This document shows positions 44,216-56,000 of a stretch of DNA of 64,000 nucleotides, piece after piece. The notes below the pieces were generated by a model. That model had not been told where the DNA came from. It did no database searches and saw only the letters and a program-made list of their open reading frames with translations. The DNA is from Isoetes taiwanensis. Its lineage: Eukaryota; Streptophyta; Lycopodiopsida; Isoetales; Isoetaceae. Location: positions 1,328,338 through 1,392,337 of the forward strand of contig JAJEKV010000110.1 of assembly GCA_021234155.1 (NCBI GenBank). Direction: 5' to 3'. A program made the translations under genes and the position numbers. Position 1 is the stretch's first letter; each line of letters begins with the position of its first letter.

Positions 44216-45290
44216 AGCCAACAGTCTCCGTGCCTATCTTGATGGCGAGATCATTCCTGTGGACTGGGTTCCTCCTCCTATCAATACACTTCTTTCCTGT
44301 TCAGAATGAGAACGATGGTGTCAAACCTTGGATGCTGATCTGCTTCATGAATTCCGAGACCATCAGTAGCCTATGATGCAACCTCCTCCTCAACATGATA
44401 CCCCTTATGTGTCATTGGGAGCTCTCCACGCTGTCAGTTTCTTACTTCTGATTGGCGCTCCTCCTTTTGGACCAAGGCTCTGGCTGGTCGCGTTGATTGG
44501 ACCCAGACACACATCTCTATAGACCTTAGGTGGGATCCACGCTTCGTGCGCCGTAATGTCTGGTAGGAAGGAGAAATCCTGGATCATAAATGCAACTGAA
44601 TATACATTTCTAATGAACGAGGTTGGCAAAACACTGCTCATGCCGTCTGGGACTTACTCAATTCTTGGACCGAGCTGCCACGTCCCCAGATCCATCAATG
44701 CACCACCACGCCGGTTTTTGTGCTACTTTGAAGTGTCTTCTCGTATGTTCAATTGCCCGTCGACGTCCAGTTTACTATTGCAACCCCAATGCCAGTGCTG
44801 GTGCTTTTGGTCTCCAAACTTGTCGCCTCATTGAATGTCAGTGGCGCAGTCTGGTTTTTTGCTAGACGCGTCACCCTCCATTGGGGTAAACACCTCGGAC
44901 GCTCTAAAGGATCGACAAGATCCCATCCAGAAGTATCACTCTGAGGCTCGTCCTCATAGTCGACAGGATGATTTTGAGAAGGTTCCTGGCTTTCCACCTT
45001 CAGAAACTGTGCCTGTTTTTCTCTCCTCTGAGTGTTCTCTGGTGGGGGGGAGTGTTAGTCTTGTGCAGCCAGGCATTGGACTATTCCTGAACACAACACA
45101 GGTCAAAGGCAAGGGGCTAGGTCAGGCGTCAGGTGGTAAACCCACGCCCCTGCCAAAAACCACGCAGAAACCCACGACCCCCGTCAAAGAAGAGGACCAG
45201 GCAAGACAGATGACTGCTTTCGGGGAGTTCGGCCTTAAATTAGCGGGATTCCGGGCACTAGTGATGGCACTGTAAAGATTCCCTCAAATC
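44216..45290 (+). other. Unidentified coding-like remnant
   Basis: GC-richer than its flanks. Broken frames include SLRAYLDGEIIPVDWVPPP, FWTKALAGRVDWTQTHISID, RRPVYYCNPNASAGAFGLQT and a Pro/Lys-rich VKGKGLGQASGGKPTPLP. It looks like decayed transposon protein, but I cannot name the family. Confidence 0.4.
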
Positions 45291-46329
45291 AAGCATATGA
45301 TCCAAGAGTTGGTGATCGATATCACAAAGGCTCTGCCATATGTCGATTCTGGGCCCAAGACCATTGTACGATATATATCAATAGAGTTAGATCTCAAGTT
45401 TGAGACTTAGTATCGTTTTGTTTCCATTTTCTCGTCTTAACGAGATCTCATGTACTCCTTTTGATATTCAAGAATTCTTATCTTGGCATATAGTCTCTTT
45501 GCTTTTCTATTTCCTTCTTTTTGTTTTGATTTCTTTGCAATCCCGCGTGACATACTATACTAGGATTTGTCTGCTTGATCCAGGGTCCTCATAGAGGGCT
45601 AGTCTTGCAGACTATCCACCAACTAAACGTCAAAATATGAATGTATATAGGCTGGATCCTTTAGATGAGGAGAAAATTTTACAGATGAGGATGAAATATA
45701 AAACCATTCTGTAATTTTCAGAACTCATCTGAAGTTTTGTGCTTCAACTGTGAAAATGAGTTTGTCTTGATTTTTTTTTGAAGTTTTGAATTCTTTTGAA
45801 CACTTGATGGCTTATTTTGTAACAAAGAACATATAATTGAATATGAATTTTCATTCAAATGAATCAAGGTTACAGTGACAATTATGTACATAAGAAAGGG
45901 TGAAAGTATGTTAGGGTCTACATAAAAATTTACCAAAAAGGTACCTTTTTGTATACTTCTGTGCAAGTACACAATAGTATTTTAAGGTATCTACATTTCA
46001 ATCTTGGCTAAAAGAAATTATGCTACGCTCAAGAGTAGTAGTACATACATGTTGTAAGGTAGCATGCTCTTACTCGAAAGATATACAGTTATTTGAAAGT
46101 ACGAAGTGACTCATGCACCTATATACTTCCCAATACATATGTTCGTCCCAATTCCAGCTTTTGTTGCTTCTAATCTTAAAATTTCAAGCATGAACACTCT
46201 AACATCAACTAGATCCTGGTATGTAATGTCCACAACTTGTAGTTAACCACACTTTGTCAATAACAGTATTTGGTTTGTCTGCTACATTTGAGTTAACTTA
46301 CTAGATTAGGCAACAATATATTCACTCCT
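45291..46329. other. Unassigned, AT-rich
   Basis: Short frames only. Nothing recognised. Confidence 0.4.
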
Positions 46330-47082
46330 TTCAAGTACCCCCTCACAAATTTGTGCGTAAACGAACATACGGCAGGGCCACATGAATGACATCGATTTGA
46401 AGAGGCATTCTGGAAATTTTCATAACATCTGAGGTTGTAAAGCTGAAATTATTGTGTCCAAGCAATTCCAGGAACCTACATTCAAAGTTTGTTGTCATTG
46501 TGTGACAACAACAAAATGCAATGAGCAAGCACTAACCTCTCAATATGTCTGCTTCTGCCATGCAAGCCCATGCTATCAAAGTGATATATTCCTGGTTTAT
46601 ATCTCTGTGCGAGACACGCGCGGCTTACGATCAGAAAACAGGTCCAATGATGTCCATCACAAGCAGGCACAAACATGTACTAGCACTTATCCAGATTCAC
46701 ACGTTTCCTTATTGTTTTGTAACTATTTGTGTTCTTGGACAATGTCGAGTGAAAAAGAGGGTCAAAGAAATGAAAGGGATGTCTCATTCCTTGGAGCATC
46801 AAGTAGTATTCCATGCATCTGCAAACATATGCATATGATGGCACAATCCGGATGATCACAAATCAAATGAAAGTATCACCTTGAGAAGAGGAGGATCAAT
46901 TGATCATTGAACCACTGAGTATCAACTTCCAAAATTTTGATGTCGGTGGAGCTAATCACGACAGTTGTAGTTCCATTCAACACCACTTCCAAATGTGTAT
47001 GTGGCTTTAGATAGACAGGGACTGCCGAAGCTCTATCATCTCTAGTTCTAAACACACACGAGAACATTTGCTCACAATCCAT
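46330..47082 (-). pseudogene. Ulp1-like (C48) cysteine peptidase, degenerate
   Basis: Minus strand, exon-like blocks. Block 1 (47082-46880) has PVYLKPHTHLEVVL and ILEVDTQWFNDQLILL; the WFND box matches the WLND box that opens C48 domains. Block 2 (46679-46537) has FVPACDGHHWTCFLI (catalytic His) and GIYHFDSMGLHG (catalytic Asp). Block 3 (46475 down to about 46330) has MPLQ, then, one frame over, NRCHSCGPAVCSFTHKF (Gln and Cys of the Q...DCG site, with Ser for Asp). A 61-bp GT-AG intron joins blocks 2 and 3 in frame. C48 enzymes cleave SUMO or similar proteins and are often carried by plant Mutator and CACTA elements. The frameshift and lost Asp mark it as non-functional. Confidence 0.7.
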
Positions 47083-48002
47083 TCAAATATTTTAACACAT
47101 ATCATAGAAAAAAATTTACTTATATTGATTTTCAAAGGGTTTCGTTTATGAAAATACTTGTCGAGTATTTTCATGCGGTTCTTGCCACTCTTCGAAATTC
47201 CACATGTTCCACATTTGATTTTCCTTCACATAAGCGGGCACATTTTTCTGGGCAGCTAGAAGTCCTTCCAGCCATGGTTTGAGTTGCTCCAAAAGGAAAT
47301 TGAATCAATGCATGCGGAGCAAAACTATTTGGACATATCATAGTGTTTGGCTGGTTGGCAGAACTCTTATATCGGCTGGTTGGCAGAACCCTTATATTCA
47401 GCTGGTTTTTTTCCCACATGTTCCTACAATTTTTTTCTGATAGTCATCTCAAAAATATCATGCAAAAAGGTTCAATAAAACTCGAGATATGATTATTTTA
47501 GTGTGCAGATATTGTTTTGTCTCAGGGAAGTGCACTGGCCAAATTTTCTTCCAAATTTGAACCCAATTTTCTCAGACATCCCAGATCCAAATTGAGCCAA
47601 GCATTTTCCTACATCTCATCACAACGTTTCTTTGGTTTTTCTGCCAAAAATCATTTGAAAAAGGTCAAGATAGCTCGAGATATTCAGATCTGAGTGCAAC
47701 TACCTTATTTTGCTTTAGATATCCTAATATAATTAATGCCTTTTTGCATAATTTTGCACAAAGATTCATTGCCTTAAGCAACCTGGAGGATCTAGCACAT
47801 CATATCCATATCAAAGCATGCGTATAACCTAACACACCTGAGAAGTGTCATCTTGTATACACGTATCCCAAAATGATTCAGTGGGCATGAGAGAGAAAGC
47901 CAAGCCATATGATCAGATTTTGCAGGATGCATTAGAATTTATGACAAGATCAATAATTCCAACTCTTTTGAGCGCTTCTATTCAAGATAATCTATATACA
48001 AT
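47083..48002. other. Unassigned upstream of the Ulp1-like remnant
   Basis: A minus-strand frame at 47171-47419 could belong to the same old gene. 'ggctggttggcagaac' is duplicated near 47350-47390. Nothing else seen. Confidence 0.35.
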
Positions 48003-48515
48003 TAGCTCTTGACTTCTAATTGTCACAGTGGGAGAAAAATAGATCCAAACCCATATCTGTTAGTTCCCATTGCTTTGGGTCTTAACTGCAACTTCTCGAC
48101 TATGTCCTAAGTGCAAACGACCAAAACTTGACCTCCATAACGTAAATCCTACAATAACCTAGCAACACACAGGATTTATATTTTGGAGGCCATCTCGTAG
48201 TTGTTTGTGTAGATAACTTGGTGCACCATTTCTGAACATGCATACAGAGCCATGGCAACTGAAATAACAGAGTTTGAATCTATCGGCCATCCCGAATGAT
48301 CCCAAATAATCTTGCTACTGCAAACGACACTCTTGACTTCTAATTGCCTCACTAGGTGAGGATAAATCCAAACCCATTTCGTCAGTTCCTATTGCTTCGC
48401 GCTTTCAACTGTAGCGTCTCGACCATGTCCCAAGTGCAACCGACCAAAACTCGACCTCCATAACATAAATCTTTCAATAACCTAGCAACAAACAGGGTTT
48501 ACGTTTCTTCAGCCA
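48003..48515. repeat. Two direct repeats of about 190 bp
   Basis: 48003-48195 and 48330-48515 share 'ctcttgacttctaattg', 'atccaaaccca', 'gttcc.attgctt', 'ctcgac.atgtcc.aagtgca', 'cgaccaaaact.gacctccat' and 'caataacctagcaaca'. Confidence 0.8.
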
Positions 48516-49497
48516 TATCCTAGTCAGATTCAACCAGGATCTTGCACAATGTCATCACGTAGAGGGAGGATGTTGACGCCAGAAGACAGGCCCTTAAAAC
48601 CTTCTGAAAGCAGCTCGCCCCAAAAGTCCTCTCCCAAAGCCCCCTAGCGATGGACGGGCAATACACCCATTCTGGGACTGTGAACTGGCTCTGACAATGG
48701 ACTCAGAAAGTCCACATTACCCTGGAGACCAAGTTTCATGGGCAGAAGCCCACTCCTTTTTCAAGAAGAGGCAAAATAGCTCATGTCTAACACGTTCGTA
48801 GTCAATTGACCTAGGAGGTGGTTGTGAAATAATGCCATGTAGCGCGTTCGTGTTTCTTTTATTTCCAAAAAATGACCATGTAACTTAGTTCCTATGGTAA
48901 TTTTGACATTTTGGATGACATGGCGAGTCCAATCTTCATTTCGAAGCCTTTCTACTGCCCAAATGACAAAACACGGGTTTCTACACGGTCGCACGTAGGA
49001 CGCTTCGCGGTTCGATAAGTTCTCCCAGACCGATCTTGGATTTTTTTGAACCTCCTCGAAGCTTGATCCTTGAAAGGAGGATTCAATGGTCAGATAGGGA
49101 AACCGAGCTCCGGGAGGGGAGAGGGAGGGAAGCGATGGCAGGAAAGTCTGCCTCGACAACCTTTCTGAGGTCCGTCTCCTGGGGTCTGGCCTCTTCCCTC
49201 TGGTGAGGAAGCCGCGCAAAGTCCTGGCCTGGTTCGATTTGGGGAAGGGCAGCGTTTTAAGTTCTTCAAGATCCCTCTATTCTATCCCTTGCCAAACTCC
49301 TCTACCAAACATTCCAAAGGTTATCATATTTCTTGCATAAAGTCCTAGTCATCCTGTCCACGTCACCACCATCTAGCCATGTCACTCAAAATTTGCCAAC
49401 ATCACCCAATGAAAAGACCCAAGATGGACATCTTTTCATTTTTGTCCTAGTCAAAACTTGGCCTTGCTTACTTGGCATGCCATGTCACCACTTGGAG
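48516..49497. other. Unassigned; one 152-codon minus frame
   Basis: The minus-strand frame 49219-48761 is Arg/Ser/Pro-rich at its start and shows no known motif. It may be fortuitous. Confidence 0.3.
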
Positions 49498-49732
49498 TGC
49501 CTAGATGGCATATTGGAGCTCGCGTGGCATGTTGGAGCCACCTTGGCATATTTGAGCCTAGGTGGCATGTTAGAGCCTAGGTGGCATGTTTGAGCCACCT
49601 TGGCATGTTGGAGCCTAGGTGGCATGTTAGAGCCCACGTGGCATGTTGGAGCCACCTTGGCATGTTTGAGCCACCTTGTCATGTTGGAGCCTAGGTGGCA
49701 TGTTTGAACCACCTTGGCATGCCTGAGCTAGA
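49498..49732. repeat. About 20-bp minisatellite, GGCATGTTGGAGCC-type
   Basis: About eleven or twelve degenerate tandem units of the form GGCATGTTGGAGCCWMSKT, with alternating 'caccttggcat' and 'taggtggcat' variants. Confidence 0.85.
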
Positions 49733-50866
49733 AGATGGATCGCAGGTCTGCAAGACCCAGACCTGCGTTTGCCCATGAAGTAACATCGAAAGCGATCCCT
49801 CCAAAATGTAATGATTCTGATTTGCATTTGCCCATATATTAACCTCAAAATGCCCATGAAATAACCTTGGAATACAAAAATCTGCTTCCCTTAAAAATGA
49901 ATTCAATAAATGCTCCATATATCTTGGTCATTCTCCGACTAATAATTACTTAGATAATGAAAACTTGAATACATTCAAATCTAATTAATATCCTTCAAGG
50001 ATACTATGATAAGATTATATGTATTTTTAGCACACCAGCCCTACCTGGCCTACGACCTATCTTGCAATTCTAGCCTATCAACGTGTCTCTTCCACATCAA
50101 CAAAATATGATGTGCCATACTTAAAACCGTCCGATCTATAATTTTATGAATCTACAGTCATGAAAATTAGATAAGCCCCGAAATTTAGACATGGGGATAC
50201 TAAAAGGCGTCCCGTGCCATGAGCATTCTTCCTTCTAAGCTTTGCTTTTTTTTTTCTTCATGCACTCTCGACGCTCAGATGAGCAGCGCGGGAAACCAAC
50301 AGTCTATGGGAGCCATAGCCGAGCTTCGAACGATTTTATCCGACGGCTCTAATCCTTGGCTTTGGCGTAGGTATGATTTCGCAAATATATATTTTGAAAA
50401 TACACTTTTGTGTAACGGGGACCCTATGACCCTATGCTTTCTGACGATGGCAATTGCAGCTAGATCGAAATGCCAGAAACATCAAAATCAGAAATGGCCC
50501 AGTTGTCGCATAAATGTGTAGTTATGGGAAAGAAATCTGTCCTCCACAACATCCAAGACAAACAGCTGCAACATCTTCAATACCTGCAATTTGTCTTCTG
50601 GAGGATCACAACAGGAACATTTTGGAGATCTATTGGTGGATCCCGCGTGATCGTGTGATCGACATCAACCGCAGTCTGCTTCAAGTTGCCTAGATCCAAT
50701 TCTTGGTAGTATGGATGCAAGTAAGGGTATGTTTTCTTTGTAGAATCCTCTAGAACCTTCTTAGGAGCATAACCCATAATTTAGAACTCTGCAACATTGT
50801 CAGGCTTTCTCATTTATATGCTGCTTATCAATGTTTTTACTTTTTGGATTCCTTACAGAGGCCATA
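49733..50866. other. Unassigned, no gene seen
   Basis: Short frames without recognisable domains. This is the right-hand flank of the gypsy-type insertion site. Confidence 0.4.
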
Positions 50867-50871
50867 ACAAG
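50867..50871. other. Target-site duplication of the gypsy-type element (right, inverted)
   Basis: ACAAG here is the reverse complement of CTTGT at 38986-38990. It directly abuts the end of the 3' LTR. Confidence 0.8.
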
Positions 50872-52465
50872 TGTGACGTCCCCTACTCATACATGGTGCC
50901 CGCACCGTATACAAACAGGAGTTCATCCCCCATACCAGCTCCATACTGATACAGGGCCCTCCACATATCACTGTGACCGTACTGGGTCCCCAGTGGGAAG
51001 AGTGAAGGGGTCATTTTACCCCGTCTCCCTCAGGGCCTACCTAGCTGCGGAAGCGTAAACATACATGTCAGTATACAATAGCATCACATATCCACCTCGA
51101 AGGGTGGTACATCAACATCTGCATAGACAAGGATCAACACAATACATGTGGAAATCCTACCCAAGGCTCAGACTCGAGGGGGTGACTGACGGCTTGGGTC
51201 TCCAGAGTTCATTGCAGGCAGAATTCATGGCAATGGATTTGGCTTGCATAAGAACATGGCTTAGGGTTGTCCACTCCATCCACCCCTCCTGTGCACACTT
51301 TGCAAAGTAGGTTGAAAAGTGTTGGGACCCGACGGTAGCCCGCCGGATGCATAGCCAAGGGGGGCTATTCTTGGGTTGCGTCTCCCCAGTTCCGATGGGG
51401 CAGGTAGGGATCACTCCCTCCAGAGATCTACATGCTGACTCAAGGTGACTAGAGGGCCACTGCCCTTATTCGACTTGAACCCAATGGAGAGTGACGCATC
51501 ACTCCACGGGTGTCAAGCCCATGCCTTACCCACCCGCAGTGGCAAGCCATTAGACCTAGTCCACAATGATCCCCGGTAGGCCTTACACACCAGAGGAATC
51601 GTTCAAGAGTCAGAACACGAATCTCCTTATAAGCCAGTCTGGCCCCTTCACCCACAACCAAGTGTGGCTCTTGTGCACAGGCCGAATCTACAGTGTGCTA
51701 GAGAGGCTAGCTAGGAGCATCAACTACTAGGCTTGAGGTCTCTACCCCCCTTCCCAATACAAGGAGTTCATAGAGATACATCATCCATATACATCACAGA
51801 AGAACTAAAGAACTAGATCTAATCTATATCATAGAGTTAGGTTCTTTAGTTAGATTCTGGTATCTAGAGATCTAGAGGGCTGCTATGGGCAATTTAATAG
51901 GCTAAACCTACGATTCTATGGACCCAAAGATGGTTTAAGCTATTAAATTGCCTAAATACCCCGATCCTTGAGTTGCTCCTCGACCGAGTTCGACCATCCT
52001 CTTGGAATTTGCTTTCGAATCAAGGGAAACTAATGGTGCAATTAAACCGGGCCCGTGGTCCGGGGCGGTTTTGGCTCTTGGAGCAGCCAAAACAGAGCTC
52101 TAAGACCCTAGGAACGAAAAAATGGGCAAGTTAGGGTTTCTCCTCCTAAATAGACAAGGGTTAGGGCTAGGGTTTCCAATTATCCCTTTAGGCATGTGGG
52201 ATAATTGGGAATGGGCCCACTTGCCTTTAATGGCTAGGTGGCAAAATGTGCCCACATGGAAAGGTGTGCACCTTAATAAATGTGCACATTGGTAAATGTG
52301 CACATTAATTACAATTGCACATACCTTGCAAGTTGCCCCCCTAGGGGCTACTCACCTGGCTACACGTTGGCGTACCGCGTCCCGGGGAGGCGGTAATACG
52401 CTGCGTTTAGGCAAAGATGCGGATATCGTCCCGGGACCGTATATCTTTGCCTTTGAAACGCCACA
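50872..52465 (-). mobile_element. 3' LTR of the gypsy-type element, 1,594 bp
   Basis: Read on the minus strand it starts TGTGGCGTTTC at 52465 and ends GGGGACGTCACA at 50872, with short inverted TGTGACG/CGTCACA ends. It is highly similar to 38991-40530 plus 60171-60214, except for about the first 110 bp and a patch corresponding to 39385-39540. Confidence 0.9.
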
Positions 52466-52478
52466 TTCTCCCCACCTT
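52466..52478 (-). other. Polypurine tract
   Basis: AAGGTGGGGAGAA on the minus strand directly precedes the 3' LTR. The surrounding frame, EDSKVGDPRSLPDD then SRWGEC, looks like the last codons of a gypsy pol. Confidence 0.75.
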
Positions 52479-52569
52479 GAAATGATGTCGTCCGGCAAAG
52501 ATCGTGGATCTCCCACCTTGGAATCTTCCTAACCTGCAATCAACCTGATGCATACGATATACTACTATA

Positions 52570-53085
52570 ATACTTACACATTTATTAAGATTACCTTAAG
52601 GTAATATTTTTAAATCATTATTACGCCATTACATTATCAAATAACTTGTCAATTCGTAACTTCTATTAAAACAAGGTACTTATTAATCTCCGTTATCACA
52701 ACATTTAGTTTATCACAATTTAACACTTTCATATACAATTATTATTTAAGGTACTCTTCATTCCTTGCAACACATTCCAACAAAAATTTGTGTTGCAAGT
52801 CTTCGCACCTTAAAATCCTGCATTAATTTTACAATATCTATAATTACATACTTACTATCTTAATTATTAGAATTACTCTAAGGTAATGTTTAAGACATTA
52901 CTGTACTATTTCATTATCCAATTAACTTATCACTTCATAACTTAATCCACGCAAGGTAATTATTAACCTTACTTAATACAACATTTAAGTTTATCAATTT
53001 CATACAAAATTTACACTTCTAAGGTACTCTTCATCCCTTGCAACACATTATAACAAAATTTGTGTTGCAGGTCTTCGTAGCTCGA
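52570..53085. repeat. Two direct repeats of about 275 bp in the element interior
   Basis: Both copies share 'aaggtaatatttt', 'attatcaaat..actt', 'caaggta.ttattaa', 'acaacattta', 'aaggtactcttcat.cctt' and 'gcaacacatt...aatttgtgttgca'. A shorter related block starts near 53700. Confidence 0.7.
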
Positions 53086-56000
53086 CCTCCTTGCCCTCCG
53101 GAGCGCTCTATTGGCCTGCAGGTCGACACTATGTTATTACCATTTTAATTATTAATAAAATTTTGGTTATATGATGACCACCCCACCTATCTACATGAAT
53201 GCATGGCTAATCTCCCGGCGTAGGAAGAGGATGCTTCTTCCATCGTGGCCGTGGAGACAACGCCCTATAATGCCTATATGCCGCTCATGCCTACACCTTT
53301 AGTTGCCCAACGTGGAGGATAGGTCCTTCCCGTATATGGGGCGTGAAGGACAGATTCCTCCTATCAATGCATATATGGGGCTAGAGGTGCTTTTCCTATC
53401 AATGCATTCCTGAATGACCTCTTATCTCTCGAGGTCGTCTACTTCCGTGGAATGGAAGTAGACTTTTTAATCTACCTTCCACTCATCCAAGCGGAACCGC
53501 GGTCATGCCTACATTGACATTACACCACGTCCTAGAGATCACCGTAGTGGTCCCATCATCGGTAAATACGCATGCAACCCATACCTGGCATAGGTTGCAT
53601 GCGTAGATTAATCTTAACTACACATGAAATTAATCTAAACACAAATCGACATGCCTGAGCCAATTTTTGCTGGCTCCTTTAATGCATGTGATTAACATAA
53701 TTACCCTAAGGTAATATTTATGAATTAACATTATCATAGTATCGGATACATTACTTCCGATAGTACAATTATATTTACTCCAAGCTTTGCAATATTTAAC
53801 GACTTTTAGATCGCGATTATTTAAACAATAACCCTGATTTAGACCTACTGTATCATAAACAAGGTTTTAATTATCATACACAAGAATTAGATGTGCTTCT
53901 TATTCTCTTCCTTGGGTCCTGCATTACCCTTGAAAGTATATCCCTAAGATGCACTTAAGTATATCCGAATTCTATTTTCTATTTATATTTATAAGGACCC
54001 CGAGGTCATATAGCTATCCTTGGAAGGAATTGCATCCTTGCGAAGGATTAATTAACATGCTACCTCACATTATCGTTGTTATTTAACTTATTTCCCTATG
54101 ATACATATACGTACAACAATTTCTATGCAGTTATTAGGATCTATATTTAACTTATCAATAAGACACATTAAAGCTTATAATACATGCGCACGCCTTACCT
54201 AAGGCTAGAATGCATCCACCTATTGAGCCGGCGTCGAGTAATTTTGGAGATAACTTGGTCGTTGCATTGCTCCCATACTTTTGCTCCACTTCATTGGTGT
54301 AGTTAGCTATCACGTCAGTCTCGCACGTTGAAGGCCTCCTGAGCACTGAGGTATCTATCTATCTTATGCTCTATTCGCTTCGGCCATTGCCGGAGTGAAC
54401 TCTATTCTACGGGTTGGTCAATTCGATGCAAGTACGTTCAATCATAAGATTGAGCCCTCCCACTTTCTTCGAAAAGAAAATGGTCCTGCACCCCTTCAAT
54501 GACGTTGTACACAACGTCATATCTATTCTCTCCCCTTAAGAGGTTATACGCTTCTTACTTAGCACATTAATTTACTAGTCTTAGCTAACATATATAACCA
54601 TCTAAGATGGATTCACATATTATGTTATCATTTATTTCAATATAGTTACGGGTTACCTACTTAGTTAGAACGATTCTAAACCACAAGGCTTTATCATCAT
54701 GACAATTCCTTTTGTCTCAAAAGACTATTTGATTACTATAATTCTTATTTTAGATGCCTTACATGTATTATTCTTTTATATTCTAGAGATTCCCCCTTTC
54801 TTAGCTATTTAAACTCTTGGAATATTCCTACCAATCGAATTGATGCCATCGTAACAAGTTGGCCGGACTTGTTAGATTACTTCTTTTCTTTCGGTTTGAT
54901 TATTCTTTTGGAGGTACTAGATTTATACATGGTCAACAATTATCCTAGTAATGATTCCTTCTTAGCGAGGTGATCAATCTCACCAAGTGGTTTCAATATG
55001 TTGGATGTTTGTTAACAATCGTGTATAATTTTAGTCACTCCTATGCATTTCCTTCCCACTCCTTGACGCTTAGCCCAATCTTGGGGCAATCCTTTCAACG
55101 CGAATATCTGGAAATGCCTTCTAATCCCAATATGGATGTTACCGTCCATACATTTAACCTACTAGGCCCCATAGCCTTAGATGCTTGAGCTTGCTAGAAG
55201 CTCATTCACTCGTTGCCTGCTTGAAGTAGCAAGGTAACGTTCTTCCGAGTCGCTCGATACTTCAGTCTCTTTGACGGTGGATCCTCTTTGATGTAGAGGC
55301 TGGAGGCTTTGTTGTTGATCACTTGAAATCTTCCATGCCGCTTTTCAAAAGCCTGAAGGTGGCGCCGTTGAAGAAGATCTTTCATCTTGAACTCTTTGTT
55401 TTGCCAGCTAAAGGACGACTCTGTATTCGATATTGTTTCTTCGACTCCATCGACGTCTCATACATCAAGTCCTCTTGTCGTTATCATGTTGCCCGAAGAG
55501 TGTTGAGGATGTTGATTGCTTCACCCCTGCAAATTGCCTGACATCTCTTCCTTTGATCTATTATGCTATGGGAGGGAAGGAATAACAGGGGAACTATACA
55601 TGCAAAACATATAGCTTACATAATTACAATTACTACTAGAGCTATTAGGTCCGCCTTGTGCCTCCCTTCGAGTTGCACGCCTACTCCTTGGCAGTGTCAT
55701 CGGTGTTCCTCCCGTTGCAATGGTGTTGATGATCTATATCCTCCTATTTGTACGTCAGCTCGTACTCTGGGGTAACTTGTTGATATACTTGGGCCCTCCA
55801 ATGTTTGTCGGCTATGGCACAACACGCTTTGCATCACATTCTAACTAAAGGTGTGCTGGTCGTTGATGCTTCGACATTTCGGTCTTCTTCCTGATCCTGT
55901 TCTTGGTCGGTAATTGTTTCACCCTTCATGGCACTTGAAGCTATTTGGAGGCGTCTCTTGAGGCTGTGCGCGATTGCTTTGGCTATACTCCTCTGGAGTT

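Noticed and set aside
48761-49219. 152-codon minus-strand gene
   Set aside because: No motif, skewed Arg/Ser/Pro composition at one end, and no supporting splice or promoter signal.
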